The position numbers were made by a program, and so were the translations under genes. A stretch of DNA of 64,000 nucleotides, from contig NZ_PQVG01000002.1 of assembly GCF_002920895.1 (NCBI RefSeq), forward strand, positions 248,001 through 312,000, given 5' to 3'. The stretch is from Flavobacterium alvei. GTDB taxonomy: Bacteria > Bacteroidota > Bacteroidia > Flavobacteriales > Flavobacteriaceae. This document shows positions 54,079 through 63,593 of this stretch, piece by piece. Numbering within the stretch: position 1 is the stretch's first letter; each line of letters opens with the position of its first letter. The notes beneath the pieces were generated by a model that worked only from the letters and a program-made list of their open reading frames with translations, made no database searches and was not told the origin of the DNA.

Positions 54079-55074
54079 ATGACATATACAATTCAAGAAA
54101 TAAACGAAGTTTTAAAAGGCACAATTGTTGGCGATACTTCCATAAAAATAACCGCACCAGAACAATTAGAATTAGCCAGTAATTCGGAAATTTCTTTTAT
54201 TGGAAACAAAAAATACGAAAAATGTTGGCAAAATTCTAAAGCGTGTGTTGCTGTAGTTAACGAAGATATTTCCATAAATCCTGGCGAAAACAGAGCATTT
54301 ATAAAAGTTAAAAATGCTGATTTGGCTATGTCACAAGTTTTATCTCTTTTTGCCCTACCTACTCCACTATTCAACACAGATATTCACCCATCAGCAATTA
54401 TTGATATTACGGCTATTATAGGAAAAGGAACTCGAATTGGAGCTGGAAGTTATATTGGTCCTAAAGTAGTTCTTGGCGAAAATGTTACTATTTACCCAAA
54501 TGTAACTATTCTGGACGAATGTACAGTCGGCAAAAACACAGTAATCTGGCCAGGAGCAGTTATTCGGGAGCGTTGTCATTTAGGAGATCATTGCATTATA
54601 CATCCCAATGCAACTATTGGTGCAGATGGTTTTGGATTTAGACCTTGCCCAGAAAAAGGCTTGGTAAAAATTCCACAAATTGGAAACGTAATTATAGGAA
54701 ATAGTGTCGAAATTGGAGCTAATTCGTGTGTTGATAGAGGAAAATTTAGCTCTACTGTTTTAGGCGATGGCTGCAAGATTGACAATTTAGTTCAAATTGG
54801 TCACAATAGCATATTAGGTAAATTTTGCATAATGGCTGGAAATTCAGGATTAGCGGGTTCAGTAACCCTCGGAAATGGTGTTATCATTGGCGGAAGCGCC
54901 TCCATAAAAGATCACACCACGATTGGTGATGGCGCTATCGTTGGAGCTGGTTCTGGTGTTACTTGTGATATTCCACCCGGAAAAACAATGTTAGGTTATC
55001 CTGCTGTCGAAGCTCGTGATGCCTTAAAACAATGGGCGATTCTAAAACGTATGGTCAGCGATTCTAAGAAATAA
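54079..55074 (+). CDS. lpxD: UDP-3-O-(3-hydroxyacyl)glucosamine N-acyltransferase
   Basis: A 331-residue lipid A biosynthesis enzyme that adds the second acyl chain to UDP-3-O-acyl-glucosamine. The N-terminal uridine-binding domain (~1-100; SNSEISFIGNKKYEK) is followed by a left-handed beta-helix of hexapeptide repeats (~103-300) with catalytic His242 in VQIGHNSILG, and a C-terminal helix (ALKQWAILKRMV). The length matches LpxD. Bacteroidota often have more than one lpxD-like gene, so this may be a paralogue. Not adjacent to lpxA, lpxB or fabZ here. Confidence 0.93.
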   Translation: MTYTIQEINEVLKGTIVGDTSIKITAPEQLELASNSEISFIGNKKYEKCWQNSKACVAVVNEDISINPGENRAFIKVKNADLAMSQVLSLFALPTPLFNTDIHPSAIIDITAIIGKGTRIGAGSYIGPKVVLGENVTIYPNVTILDECTVGKNTVIWPGAVIRERCHLGDHCIIHPNATIGADGFGFRPCPEKGLVKIPQIGNVIIGNSVEIGANSCVDRGKFSSTVLGDGCKIDNLVQIGHNSILGKFCIMAGNSGLAGSVTLGNGVIIGGSASIKDHTTIGDGAIVGAGSGVTCDIPPGKTMLGYPAVEARDALKQWAILKRMVSDSKK

Positions 55075-55092
55075 ATTGTTACCATAAAATTG

Positions 55093-55148
55093 ACCGCAAA
55101 TTCGCAAATTTTAAAATTATTTAAAAAAAAAATCTGCGAATCTGCGGT
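55093..55148. repeat. Intergenic inverted repeat (CGCAAATT type)
   Basis: 18-nt arms (55093-55110 and 55131-55148) pair with two wobble-type mismatches around a 20-nt AT-rich loop. The left arm is identical over 17 bases to the arm of the repeat at 6714, about 48 kb away. Confidence 0.8.
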
Positions 55149-55235
55149 AAAATATTTCTCTCGAATATTCTAAAATTTGTTCCAACAGTTTTCGTAATTT
55201 AGCCATCGCTATTTTTAGACAAACACAATTGCATT

Positions 55236-56864
55236 ATGGATTTGAACTTCAATAAAAACGAAGACCACAACAAACTACTTCTTACTGACTTGCGTCAAAA
55301 ATTGGCCAAAGTAAAACTGGGCGGTGGAGAAAAACGCATCCAAAAACTACATTCCGAAGGCAAAATGACCGCACGGGAACGCATTGATTATTTGCTAGAT
55401 GCTAAAGGAAAAAGCATTGAAATTGGTGCTTTTGTTGGAGAAGGAATGTATGCCGAACACGGTGGTTGTCCGTCGGGTGGTGTGATTGTGAAAATTGGGT
55501 ATATCAAAGGGAAACAATGTATTGTTGTAGCCAATGATGCTACCGTAAAAGCGGGTGCTTGGTTTCCCATTACGGCAAAGAAAAACCTCAGAGCGCAAGA
55601 AATTGCAATGGAAAACAGATTGCCTATTATTTATTTAGTGGATTCGGCTGGGGTTTATTTGCCTTTGCAAGACGAAATTTTTCCTGACAAAGAACATTTT
55701 GGTCGCATTTTTAGAAATAATGCCTTGATGAGCAGTATGGGAATTACCCAAATTGCAGCCGTTATGGGAAGTTGTGTGGCTGGCGGAGCTTATCTTCCGA
55801 TTATGAGCGACGAAGCTTTAATTGTAGATAAAACAGGGAGCATATTTTTGGCAGGAAGTTATTTGGTTAAAGCAGCCATTGGCGAAAATATTGACAACGA
55901 AACTCTAGGTGGAGCCACAACTCATTGCGAAATTTCGGGAGTTACCGATTATAAAGCCAAAGACGACAAAGACGCTTTGGACAAAATAAAAAATATAGTT
56001 GACAAAATTGGCGATTATGACAAAGCCGGTTACAGCCGAATTAAACCCGTTAAACCCGCTTTAGAAGAAAAAGATATTTATGGCATTTTGCCAAAAGCTC
56101 GAAATGAGCCATACGATATGATGGAAATCATCAGGCGATTAGTTGATAATTCTGAATTTGATGCCTACAAAGAAGGCTACGGCCAAACCATAATCACAGG
56201 TTATGCTAGAATTGACGGTTGGGCTGTGGGGATTGTGGCCAATCAGCGTAAAGTGGTAAAAACCAAAACAGGAGAAATGCAATTTGGCGGTGTTATCTAT
56301 TCTGATTCTGCGGATAAAGCGACTCGTTTTATTGCCAATTGCAACCAAAAGAAAATTCCATTGGTTTTCCTGCAAGACGTTACCGGATTTATGGTAGGAT
56401 CTAAATCCGAACAAGGAGGCATCATAAAAGACGGCGCCAAAATGGTGAATGCCGTTTCGAATTCGGTGGTGCCAAAATTCACAATTATTGTTGGAAATTC
56501 ATATGGAGCAGGAAATTATGCCATGTGTGGAAAAGCCTATGACCCGAGATTAATTATGGCTTGGCCAAGTGCTGAATTGGCCGTTATGGGAGGAACTCAA
56601 GCCGCCAAAGTATTGGCACAAATTGAAGCTTCTTCTTTAAAATCCAAAGGTGAAATCGTGGATGAAGCAAAAGAAAAGGAATTATTTGATAAAATAAAAG
56701 CTAGATATGATGAGCAAACTTCGCCTTATTATTCGGCTTCCAGACTTTGGACAGATGCTATTATTGACCCTTTAGATACGAGAACTTGGATTTCGATGGG
56801 AATTGAAGCTGCCAACCATTCGCCAATTGAAAAGAAATTTAACCTTGGTGTGATTCAGGTTTAA
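55236..56864 (+). CDS. Acyl-CoA carboxylase, carboxyltransferase (beta) subunit
   Basis: A 542-residue biotin-dependent carboxyltransferase. The N half has the acyl-CoA site (CVAGGAYLPIMSDEALIV, GSIFLAGSYLVKAAIGE, LGGATTHCEISGVTDY). The C half has the carboxybiotin site (GNSYGAGNYAMCGKAYDPRL, WPSAELAVMGG). GGAYLPxMSDE and the LVKAAIGE text are closest to methylcrotonyl-CoA carboxylase beta (leucine breakdown), although propionyl- or geranyl-CoA subunits are related. No biotin carboxylase subunit gene lies next to it. The alpha/beta hydrolase gene starts 2 bp later and is probably co-transcribed. Confidence 0.9.
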   Translation: MDLNFNKNEDHNKLLLTDLRQKLAKVKLGGGEKRIQKLHSEGKMTARERIDYLLDAKGKSIEIGAFVGEGMYAEHGGCPSGGVIVKIGYIKGKQCIVVANDATVKAGAWFPITAKKNLRAQEIAMENRLPIIYLVDSAGVYLPLQDEIFPDKEHFGRIFRNNALMSSMGITQIAAVMGSCVAGGAYLPIMSDEALIVDKTGSIFLAGSYLVKAAIGENIDNETLGGATTHCEISGVTDYKAKDDKDALDKIKNIVDKIGDYDKAGYSRIKPVKPALEEKDIYGILPKARNEPYDMMEIIRRLVDNSEFDAYKEGYGQTIITGYARIDGWAVGIVANQRKVVKTKTGEMQFGGVIYSDSADKATRFIANCNQKKIPLVFLQDVTGFMVGSKSEQGGIIKDGAKMVNAVSNSVVPKFTIIVGNSYGAGNYAMCGKAYDPRLIMAWPSAELAVMGGTQAAKVLAQIEASSLKSKGEIVDEAKEKELFDKIKARYDEQTSPYYSASRLWTDAIIDPLDTRTWISMGIEAANHSPIEKKFNLGVIQV

Positions 56865-56866
56865 CG

Positions 56867-57634
56867 ATGAAAAAAATATTCTTTATTACAATTGCTTTTA
56901 TTTCACTAAATATTAGTGCTCAAAAACTTCATGAAAAAGGCAAATATGTGGCCGTTAATGGCGTAAAACTATTTTACGAAATATATGGTGAAGGCGAACC
57001 CTTATTGATGATTCACGGCAACGGTGGTTCTTTTTCTTGCTTTGAAAATCAAGTAAAAGAATTCTCAAAACATTTTAAAGTCATATTAGTAGATTGCCGA
57101 GGAAGAGGAAATTCAACCTATCAAAAAGGTATTGAATTGACTTTTGACTTGCAAGTTCAAGATATTAATTTATTTCTTGACCAATTAAATATCCCAAAAA
57201 CGAATATTTTGGGTTGGAGCGATGGAGGAATAATTGGTCTTTTATTGGCATTGAAACATCCTGAAAAAGTCAATAAATTAGTGACATCAGGAGCTAATAT
57301 TTTTCCCGAAGGAGTTATTGATTTCGAAGATATGAAGAAAACAGTGCTTGATTTAGAAAATAAAAATAAAAATCACGAAAATGATTTGGCCATTGATTTG
57401 AACAATTTAGATTTAAAATATCCCAATTTGAATTTCACGGATTTGAATCTTATAGAATCTAAGACTTTAATTATAGCCGGCGATCACGATATGATTAAAG
57501 GAGAACACACGCTTAAAATTTATGAATCCATTCCTAATGCACAATTGGCAATTTTGCCTAATAGTTCGCATTCTGCTTTGATAGAAAATTCAACACTTTT
57601 TAATGAAATAGTCTTGCGTTTTTTAATGCAATGA
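56867..57634 (+). CDS. Exported alpha/beta hydrolase
   Basis: A 255-residue alpha/beta-fold hydrolase with signal peptide 1-18 (ending SLNISA). The oxyanion motif LLMIHGNGGSF, nucleophile elbow LGWSDGG (Ser118), Asp in IAGDHDMIKGEH and catalytic His in LPNSSHSALIE are all present, so it should be active on an ester, peptide or epoxide in the periplasm; the substrate is unknown. It begins 2 bp after the carboxylase gene. Confidence 0.87.
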   Translation: MKKIFFITIAFISLNISAQKLHEKGKYVAVNGVKLFYEIYGEGEPLLMIHGNGGSFSCFENQVKEFSKHFKVILVDCRGRGNSTYQKGIELTFDLQVQDINLFLDQLNIPKTNILGWSDGGIIGLLLALKHPEKVNKLVTSGANIFPEGVIDFEDMKKTVLDLENKNKNHENDLAIDLNNLDLKYPNLNFTDLNLIESKTLIIAGDHDMIKGEHTLKIYESIPNAQLAILPNSSHSALIENSTLFNEIVLRFLMQ

Positions 57635-57772
57635 ATAAAATAGATTTTAATTTCAAAAAAAAACTTTCTTAGCTATTTTGCCGATTCAATATTAGAAACT
57701 TCTAATACCAATTTTTACATTATTTCATTAAAAATTAGTAACCTAGTGTTTAATTTTTAAAATTAATGGATT

Positions 57773-58204
57773 ATGAACAATGTAAAAAGTTTGAATAAAT
57801 GGGCCAATGCGCACACTTATTTACCTGTAGATTTGCTTCGAATGGCACTTGGAATTTTCTTGTTCTGGAAAGGGGTTACTTTCATCACAAACATCCAGTA
57901 TCTAGTAGATTTATTATCTCCTATCGACAAATTAGATGATGGAATGTCTGGTATGCTAATCGTTCATTATGTCGCTTCGGCACATTTTTTGAGAGGTATC
58001 TTAATTTTCTTCGGATTACTGACCAGATGGGCGCTCATCGTGCAATTACCTATTTTAATTGGAGCAGTTGTTATCAATTTTATGGGTGAAATGCATTCTC
58101 AAAACTTATTTTTATCCCTGATAACTCTTGTCATTTGCGTGGCTTTTATCATTTATGGTAGCGGAAAACATTCAGCTGACTACTATTTCAAAATGCAGGA
58201 ATAA
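57773..58204 (+). CDS. DoxX-family membrane protein
   Basis: A 143-residue inner-membrane protein with four transmembrane helices. It has DoxX-family features: DLLRMALGIFLFWKGVTFIT near the start and SAHFLRGILIFFGLLTRWA in the third helix. DoxX proteins are small quinone-linked or redox-associated subunits of uncertain role. It is preceded by a 138-bp gap without clear signals and followed by a bidirectional terminator. Confidence 0.85.
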   Translation: MNNVKSLNKWANAHTYLPVDLLRMALGIFLFWKGVTFITNIQYLVDLLSPIDKLDDGMSGMLIVHYVASAHFLRGILIFFGLLTRWALIVQLPILIGAVVINFMGEMHSQNLFLSLITLVICVAFIIYGSGKHSADYYFKMQE

Positions 58205-58213
58205 ATGGCAAAT

Positions 58214-58249
58214 AAAAAGGGAGAATTTTTGAAAAACTCTCCCTTTTTT
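58214..58249. terminator. Bidirectional terminator
   Basis: 11-bp stem (58214-58224 with 58238-58248), flanked by A- and T-tracts. It separates the DoxX gene (+) from the menE-like gene (-). Confidence 0.88.
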
Positions 58250-58268
58250 ATATTCGATAATGCTTTAT

Positions 58269-59321
58269 TTACTTCGATAAAATACTTTCTCTTCTCATAA
58301 TTTTACCCGTTGCAGTTTCTTGAAACTTAGGAATAAAAATAATTTCTTTTGGTATTTCGTATTTGTTTAAAAGACCAAAAACAGATTCTTCTATTTCTAA
58401 TGGTTCGCCTTCAACATAAAGAATTGCTTTTTCGCCTAAAACCTCGTCTGTTTTTCCAAAAACAAAATAGCGTCTTGGGATTAAAGTTGAAAGTTTTTCC
58501 TCTATTTGTTCTGGCAATAATTTAATTCCTCCACTATTAATAACATTGTCAATTCTACCTTCCCAAATAAATTGAGTGTCCGAAATTAATTTTACAATAT
58601 CATTGGTTACAATTGGATCTTTACTAATATTTTTGGCTTTAATCACCAAACATTGATTTTTATCCTCAGAAACAGAAACATTGGGTAAGGTTGTAAACGC
58701 TACGGCACCAATTTTTTTGGCAGCAATATGCGTAATGGTTTCAGTCATACCGTAGGTTTCATAAATTTCCATTGGCAATTTTACTAATTCTTGCTCTAGG
58801 GCTTTATGTACTCTTACACCACCAATAATTAATTTTTTAATCTTTTTTTGTTTCAGTTTTTCCAAAGAATTTTTGGCTTGTAAGGGAACCATTGCGCAAA
58901 AATCGAAACATTCGTCCATTTTTTCTAATGGATTTGAAGTTGGTTCCACAAATTTCATATCTAATCCTAAAATAAAGGAACGCACCCACATCATTTTTCC
59001 AGCTACATAATTAGTTGGCAAACAATGTAACATAGTATCTCCTGGTTGTAAACCAAAGAAATCTCCTGTTGCTAATGCTGAATCTAACATGGCTTGCTTT
59101 TCGATTCTAATAATTTTAGGAACACCAGTAGTTCCAGACGTTTGTAATTCGATATACGATTTTTCATCAAACCAGTCTAATAAGAAATTTCCAATGTGCT
59201 GTTCAAAAGGCTTACCTTCTTTGATGAAAGAATAGGCTACATAAAACATTTCTTTTCGACTAATATGTATTCCGTTGAGTTTAAAACGGTTGTGTATATT
59301 TTTATACGTTATTTTGTGCAT
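58269..59321 (-). CDS. menE: AMP-binding ligase, MenE-like
   Basis: A 350-residue ANL-superfamily enzyme. The P-loop IELQTSGTTGVPKIIRIEK, TYGMTETITHIAAK, the WEGRIDNVINSGG hinge and the C-terminal Lys in TATGKIMRR are present. It is short for the family (usual ~450), as Bacteroidota o-succinylbenzoate-CoA ligases are; these activate OSB in menaquinone synthesis. It is not next to other men genes, so the gene name is a family-based inference. It follows the CPBP protease gene by 9 bp. Confidence 0.83.
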   Translation of the reverse strand: MHKITYKNIHNRFKLNGIHISRKEMFYVAYSFIKEGKPFEQHIGNFLLDWFDEKSYIELQTSGTTGVPKIIRIEKQAMLDSALATGDFFGLQPGDTMLHCLPTNYVAGKMMWVRSFILGLDMKFVEPTSNPLEKMDECFDFCAMVPLQAKNSLEKLKQKKIKKLIIGGVRVHKALEQELVKLPMEIYETYGMTETITHIAAKKIGAVAFTTLPNVSVSEDKNQCLVIKAKNISKDPIVTNDIVKLISDTQFIWEGRIDNVINSGGIKLLPEQIEEKLSTLIPRRYFVFGKTDEVLGEKAILYVEGEPLEIEESVFGLLNKYEIPKEIIFIPKFQETATGKIMRRESILSK

Positions 59322-59330
59322 TGTGTTGTA

Positions 59331-60254
59331 TTAATTTGTAGTTTGTAATTTTGGAGCTTGAATTTTACCTGTTAGTTTAGTTTTCCAATTCGTCCAATTA
59401 TATCTTTTTGCAAAGATATATAAGATTATCGGATACACAATTGCAATTGAAACTATCATTTCATTTAACATATCAACAGGTTTTTCAACACCCGAATACT
59501 TAAAAAGAGCATCTGTATGAATGGCTGAAACATCTGAAGTAATTAATAAAGCCGCCATCAAATTGTTGCCTAGATGAAACCCCAAAGCCAGTTCCAAACT
59601 TTCGTCCATTAATGTCATAATACCGAGTAAAAATCCTGTACCAATATAAAATACCATAACGCCATAACCCATTTGTTGAACCTCAGGATTGGCACTGTGG
59701 AACAGGCCAAAAACTATGGAAGTGAATAGCAACGGAAACCATCTATTCTTAACAACTATGCCTATTTGTTGCATCAAATATCCTCGAAATAAATATTCTT
59801 CCAATCCTATTTGACAAGGAAATAACAATAGGCTAATGGCAAACAAAATCGTAAATTTCAACGGATTAAAATTCAAAATTATGTTAGAATGATCTACCAA
59901 ATAAGAGATTATAAACATCACTATTGTTAATGAAACAATCAATAAAAAAGAGAATAAAATTCTTTTATAATCTATTGATTTTCTAGAAGTAGTAAGCGAA
60001 AGCACACTTCTTTCGTGTAAAACACGTACCAACAAAAACAACAATAGCAACAGTAAAATAAAAGGCGACAAATTGATAAGAAGCGACAAATTATTAGGAA
60101 CTTCGCTCATCGTTTTATAAACGGCATCCATTTCCTCTTGTGACATCATAAAATAAGCAACAAAATTGATGAGGAATACTCCTGCTGTCAAAAGGGTGGT
60201 AATTAAAACGCGCCACCAAGTATTATTTCCTTTATATGCTTGTTCTATAAACAT
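59331..60254 (-). CDS. CPBP-family intramembrane protease
   Basis: A 307-residue multi-pass membrane protein of the CPBP/Abi family. About eight transmembrane helices are predicted. The metal-dependent site motifs are EEYLFRGYLMQ (EExxxR), SIVFGLFHSANP (FxxxH) and GFHLGNNLMAA (HxxxN/B). Family members process prenylated or other membrane proteins. It heads the transcript that continues into the menE-like gene. Confidence 0.9.
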   Translation of the reverse strand: MFIEQAYKGNNTWWRVLITTLLTAGVFLINFVAYFMMSQEEMDAVYKTMSEVPNNLSLLINLSPFILLLLLLFLLVRVLHERSVLSLTTSRKSIDYKRILFSFLLIVSLTIVMFIISYLVDHSNIILNFNPLKFTILFAISLLLFPCQIGLEEYLFRGYLMQQIGIVVKNRWFPLLFTSIVFGLFHSANPEVQQMGYGVMVFYIGTGFLLGIMTLMDESLELALGFHLGNNLMAALLITSDVSAIHTDALFKYSGVEKPVDMLNEMIVSIAIVYPIILYIFAKRYNWTNWKTKLTGKIQAPKLQTTN

Positions 60255-60362
60255 TTACAAAAAATTATTAATTTAAGGATTAGTTTGTTTTTTGTCAGCC
60301 CGAAATTAAATTAATTTTCCGTTTTTATACTTTACTTTGCAAAAAAATTAAAAACAAATACT

Positions 60363-60704
60363 ATGATTCAAATTTATCATAATTCACGTTGCGGAAAATC
60401 GAGAGAATGTCTTGCTTTCCTTGAAGATTCTGGCAAAGAATTTGAAATTGTCAAATATCTCGAAAATGTTCCAACCTTTGACGAATTGAAGTCCATCATC
60501 AAAAAATTGGATATAAAACCCATTGAATTAGTACGTCAGAAAGAAAAAATTTGGATTGAAAATTTTAAATCTAAAAAAATGTCTGATGATGAAATTATTC
60601 AAACTATGATTTTGAACCCCATTCTTATTGAAAGGCCTATTGTTATTAATAGCGATAAAGCATTCATAGCAAGACCTTTAGAAAAAGCTGTAGCTATTCT
60701 TTAA
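60363..60704 (+). CDS. ArsC-family arsenate reductase-like protein
   Basis: A 113-residue thioredoxin-fold protein of the glutaredoxin-coupled ArsC family. The catalytic Cys10 is in YHNSRCGKSRE, the mid-domain Arg in LVRQKEKIW, and the C-terminal Arg/Pro in LIERPIVINSDKAFIARP, matching the anion-binding arginines. No ars operon is present, so the true role may be a Spx/YffB-like redox protein. A weak -7-like TTACTTTG is 25 bp upstream. Confidence 0.86.
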   Translation: MIQIYHNSRCGKSRECLAFLEDSGKEFEIVKYLENVPTFDELKSIIKKLDIKPIELVRQKEKIWIENFKSKKMSDDEIIQTMILNPILIERPIVINSDKAFIARPLEKAVAIL

Positions 60705-60802
60705 AACAATTTATCTTTATTTTAACAAACCTTTAGGATTTAGAGCTTAAACCTATGCCCTTTTCTGAAGTCTAAATTGGAAATTACCAAAAACTCATTT
60801 TA

Positions 60803-63250
60803 ATGAAAAACCTTAAAATTACATTATTTGTATTGTTGATACTAACTTCAATAACCATTTATTCACAACAAAAACCTTCATTCCCAAAAATTAAGATTTA
60901 TGGAAAAGTAATCGAAAAAGTAAGCAAACAACCATTGGAATATGCTACAATTTCATTTACTGATGAAACATCTCCTAAATCACTTGGAGGAGGAGTTACC
61001 AATCCAAAAGGAGAATTCGACATTGACATCACTCCAGGAACATATGACATTAAAATAGAATTCATATCCTTTAAACCCATTATAATCAAAGGGAAAAAAC
61101 TTCAAGAAAAAACAAATTTAGGGCAAATAGCCTTAGAGGAAGACGCCACACAATTGAACGAAGTTGTGGTTCGTGCCGAAAAATCATCTGTCGAAATCAA
61201 ACTGGACAAAAAAGTTTATAACGTAGGACAAGATATGATGGTAAAAGGCGGAACTGTAAGCGATGTTCTTGACAACGTTCCATCAGTTTCTGTTGATACC
61301 GAAGGAAATGTTAGCCTAAGAGGAAGTGATAACATCCGAATCTTAATCGACGGAAGACCTTCATATGCAGTAAATATTGCCGAAGCTTTGAGACAACTTC
61401 CTGCTGATGCAATTGATAAAGTGGAAGTTATTACAAATCCATCTGCTCGATATGACGCCGAAGGGGGTTCTGGAATAATCAACATTATTCTAAAAAAAGG
61501 TAAAAATCAAGGTTTCAACGGAACTGTAATTGCTTCAACCGGTATTCCAGAAACTTATGGAATAAGTGCCAATGTGAATTATAAAACAGAAAAATTAAAC
61601 TACTTCACTACCGCTGGTTACAATTACAGAACAAATGAAGGTGGTGGTAAAACCAATTCCCAATATTTCAATGATGACGGTTCTACTAAAAACTTTCTAG
61701 ACGAAGATCGAAACACAGAGAGAACAAGAGATGGTTTTAACGGAAGAGCTGGAATTGAATGGACAGTAGCTCCTAATACCTATTGGACAAATGCCATCAA
61801 TTATCAAAAAGATAATGGTAATAATACTGATTTAATCAATTACAAAAACTATGATGCATCTCATAATTTTACGGGTTCAACTTACCGTTTGGGTACAGGA
61901 GAAAGTGGTGGTGAAAATGTTGAATTTACTTCCAACTTAATCAAAAACTTCAACGACAAAGGACACAAACTTACAGTTGATGGCTCCATTTCAAGAAATA
62001 CAGATGACAGCCAAAGCATTATTACGGGTTCTAACAACTACAATAACACCTTAAATAACCAAGTTCAAAAACAAGCCCAAATACAAACCGATTATGTCCT
62101 TCCGCTGGGAGAAGGAAGTCAATTTGAAGCCGGATATAAAGGAAATTTCGGTGACTTAAATAACGAATACTACGTTCTTGACGATCAAGGAGTAAGAATA
62201 GAAAATTTGTCAAATACTTTAGAATATAAAGAATACATTAATGCACTTTATACTCAATATGGTTTCAAAAAAAATAAATTCTCTTATTTGTTTGGGTTGC
62301 GTTGGGAAGACACTAATATCGAAGTAAACTTATTGGACACCAACGATTTCAATACTAAAAAATACAACAATTTTTTCCCAAGTGCCTTTGTTAGTTATGA
62401 AATTTCAGATCAAAGCAACATTACCACAAGCTACAGCAAACGTTTGACTAGACCAAGAGGACGTTTTATGAATCCGGCAGTAAATTACTCTAGTAACGTT
62501 AATATTTTTCAAGGAAATCCTGACTTAGATCCATCTTTAACAGATAAATTCGATTTTGGATTTATCAAACGTTGGGACAAAATAACTTTCAATACTTCGG
62601 CCTATTTCGAAAACACAAAAGATGTTTTTAGCTTTGTGAGATCCCCTACAGGTGATGAAGTAAACGGAATTCCTGTTATTTTGAGCCGACCAATTAACTT
62701 AGGTAGAGAACAAAAATATGGTTTTGAGTTTACATTGAATTACAGCCCATTCAAAATATGGAAAGTAAACAGTAATTTCAATTTATATAATGTTAAAACA
62801 ACTGGTGAAAACAGCTATACAGATACACAAGGCAACCTTGTTGTTCAAAATCTTGATAACCAAGCTAATAATTGGTCTGCAAGAGTTAGTTCAAAACTAA
62901 CTTTGCCATACAAAATTGACTGGCAATTGAATGCTAACTACAATGGAGCTCAAAAAACCGCACAAGGAAGAAGCTTGGATCAGTTTGGTATGAATACTGC
63001 TTTCAGCAAAGATCTAATGAAAGACAAAGCTACCATTGCTCTCAATGTTAGTGATATTTTCAACACTCGAAAAATGAGATCTTATACTGAGCTTGAAAAC
63101 CAAACTTCTTATGGCGAAATGCAGTTCCGTAAACGACAAATTAATTTATCATTCACCTACCGTTTTAACAAAGCAAAAGGAGAAAAAGATAAAAACGCCC
63201 AGCCTAAAAACGATGGCGGTGGAGATGGCGGTGGAGAATTCCCTGGATAA
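60803..63250 (+). CDS. TonB-dependent receptor-like outer-membrane protein
   Basis: An 815-residue outer-membrane protein: signal peptide 1-21, a CarboxypepD_reg-like domain (~30-115; IYGKVIEKVSKQPLEYATIS), a plug (~125-230; VSVDTEGNVSLRGSDNIRIL, GGSGIINIILKKG), and a large C-terminal barrel of the OMP_b-brl_3 type. This family (often labelled outer membrane beta-barrel or TonB-dependent receptor) lacks a SusD partner and its substrates are unknown. A glycine-rich tail (DGGGDGGGEFPG) extends beyond the last strand, unusual because the last barrel strand usually closes the protein. Followed by a strong terminator. Confidence 0.9.
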   Translation: MKNLKITLFVLLILTSITIYSQQKPSFPKIKIYGKVIEKVSKQPLEYATISFTDETSPKSLGGGVTNPKGEFDIDITPGTYDIKIEFISFKPIIIKGKKLQEKTNLGQIALEEDATQLNEVVVRAEKSSVEIKLDKKVYNVGQDMMVKGGTVSDVLDNVPSVSVDTEGNVSLRGSDNIRILIDGRPSYAVNIAEALRQLPADAIDKVEVITNPSARYDAEGGSGIINIILKKGKNQGFNGTVIASTGIPETYGISANVNYKTEKLNYFTTAGYNYRTNEGGGKTNSQYFNDDGSTKNFLDEDRNTERTRDGFNGRAGIEWTVAPNTYWTNAINYQKDNGNNTDLINYKNYDASHNFTGSTYRLGTGESGGENVEFTSNLIKNFNDKGHKLTVDGSISRNTDDSQSIITGSNNYNNTLNNQVQKQAQIQTDYVLPLGEGSQFEAGYKGNFGDLNNEYYVLDDQGVRIENLSNTLEYKEYINALYTQYGFKKNKFSYLFGLRWEDTNIEVNLLDTNDFNTKKYNNFFPSAFVSYEISDQSNITTSYSKRLTRPRGRFMNPAVNYSSNVNIFQGNPDLDPSLTDKFDFGFIKRWDKITFNTSAYFENTKDVFSFVRSPTGDEVNGIPVILSRPINLGREQKYGFEFTLNYSPFKIWKVNSNFNLYNVKTTGENSYTDTQGNLVVQNLDNQANNWSARVSSKLTLPYKIDWQLNANYNGAQKTAQGRSLDQFGMNTAFSKDLMKDKATIALNVSDIFNTRKMRSYTELENQTSYGEMQFRKRQINLSFTYRFNKAKGEKDKNAQPKNDGGGDGGGEFPG

Positions 63251-63273
63251 TTTTAAAGCCTATTCATTTCAAG

Positions 63274-63312
63274 AAATGACCTATGAAGTAAAATTTCATA
63301 GGTCATTTTTTT
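63274..63312 (+). terminator. Terminator of the TonB-receptor-like gene
   Basis: Perfect 14-bp stem (63274-63287 with 63295-63308), 7-nt loop, T-tract to 63312. Confidence 0.9.
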
Positions 63313-63338
63313 ATACCATAATTTCTAGTTCTTTTCAA

Positions 63339-63346
63339 TATCTTTG
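63339..63346 (+). promoter_or_regulatory. -7 box for the small membrane-protein gene
   Basis: TATCTTTG, a perfect TAnnTTTG match, 18 bp before the ATG at 63365. Confidence 0.55.
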
Positions 63347-63364
63347 AAACATAATTTCTAAAAA

Positions 63365-63571
63365 ATGAAAAACTCACAAATTTTAGTTCTGTTCCTAATT
63401 GGCGCAGTACTTACCATTACAGGCGCATTATTCAAAATCACAAACGAACCCAAAGATTGGACTACTTTCTTTCTAATCATAGGAATGACTTTTGAAGCTG
63501 TCGCCGCAATATTGATGTTGCTCAAATTATTCAAGAAAAAAAACAATACCGATTCGTTTCTGGATAGTTAA
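63365..63571 (+). CDS. Small two-helix membrane protein, GldL-like N-terminus
   Basis: A 68-residue protein with two transmembrane helices (~7-25 and ~34-55) joined by a short loop (FKITNEPKDWTTF) and a basic C-terminus (KLFKKKN). The pattern ILVLFLIGAVLTITGALFKI resembles the first helices of the gliding-motility/T9SS motor protein GldL, but the cytoplasmic domain is missing and no gldK, gldM or gldN is nearby. The similarity may only reflect the helical hairpin. It has its own promoter and terminator, so it is probably real. Confidence 0.7.
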   Translation: MKNSQILVLFLIGAVLTITGALFKITNEPKDWTTFFLIIGMTFEAVAAILMLLKLFKKKNNTDSFLDS

Positions 63572-63593
63572 TTGTCCATCCGAAAACTAAATA

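Noticed and set aside
6714-55148. CRISPR array or phage attachment sites from the repeated words
   Set aside because: The repeats are isolated inverted pairs with no regular spacers, no cas genes, and no integrase or tRNA nearby.
63365-63571. Genuine gldL gene of the T9SS motor
   Set aside because: Only the two-helix hairpin is present and gldK/M/N are absent; similarity may be generic.
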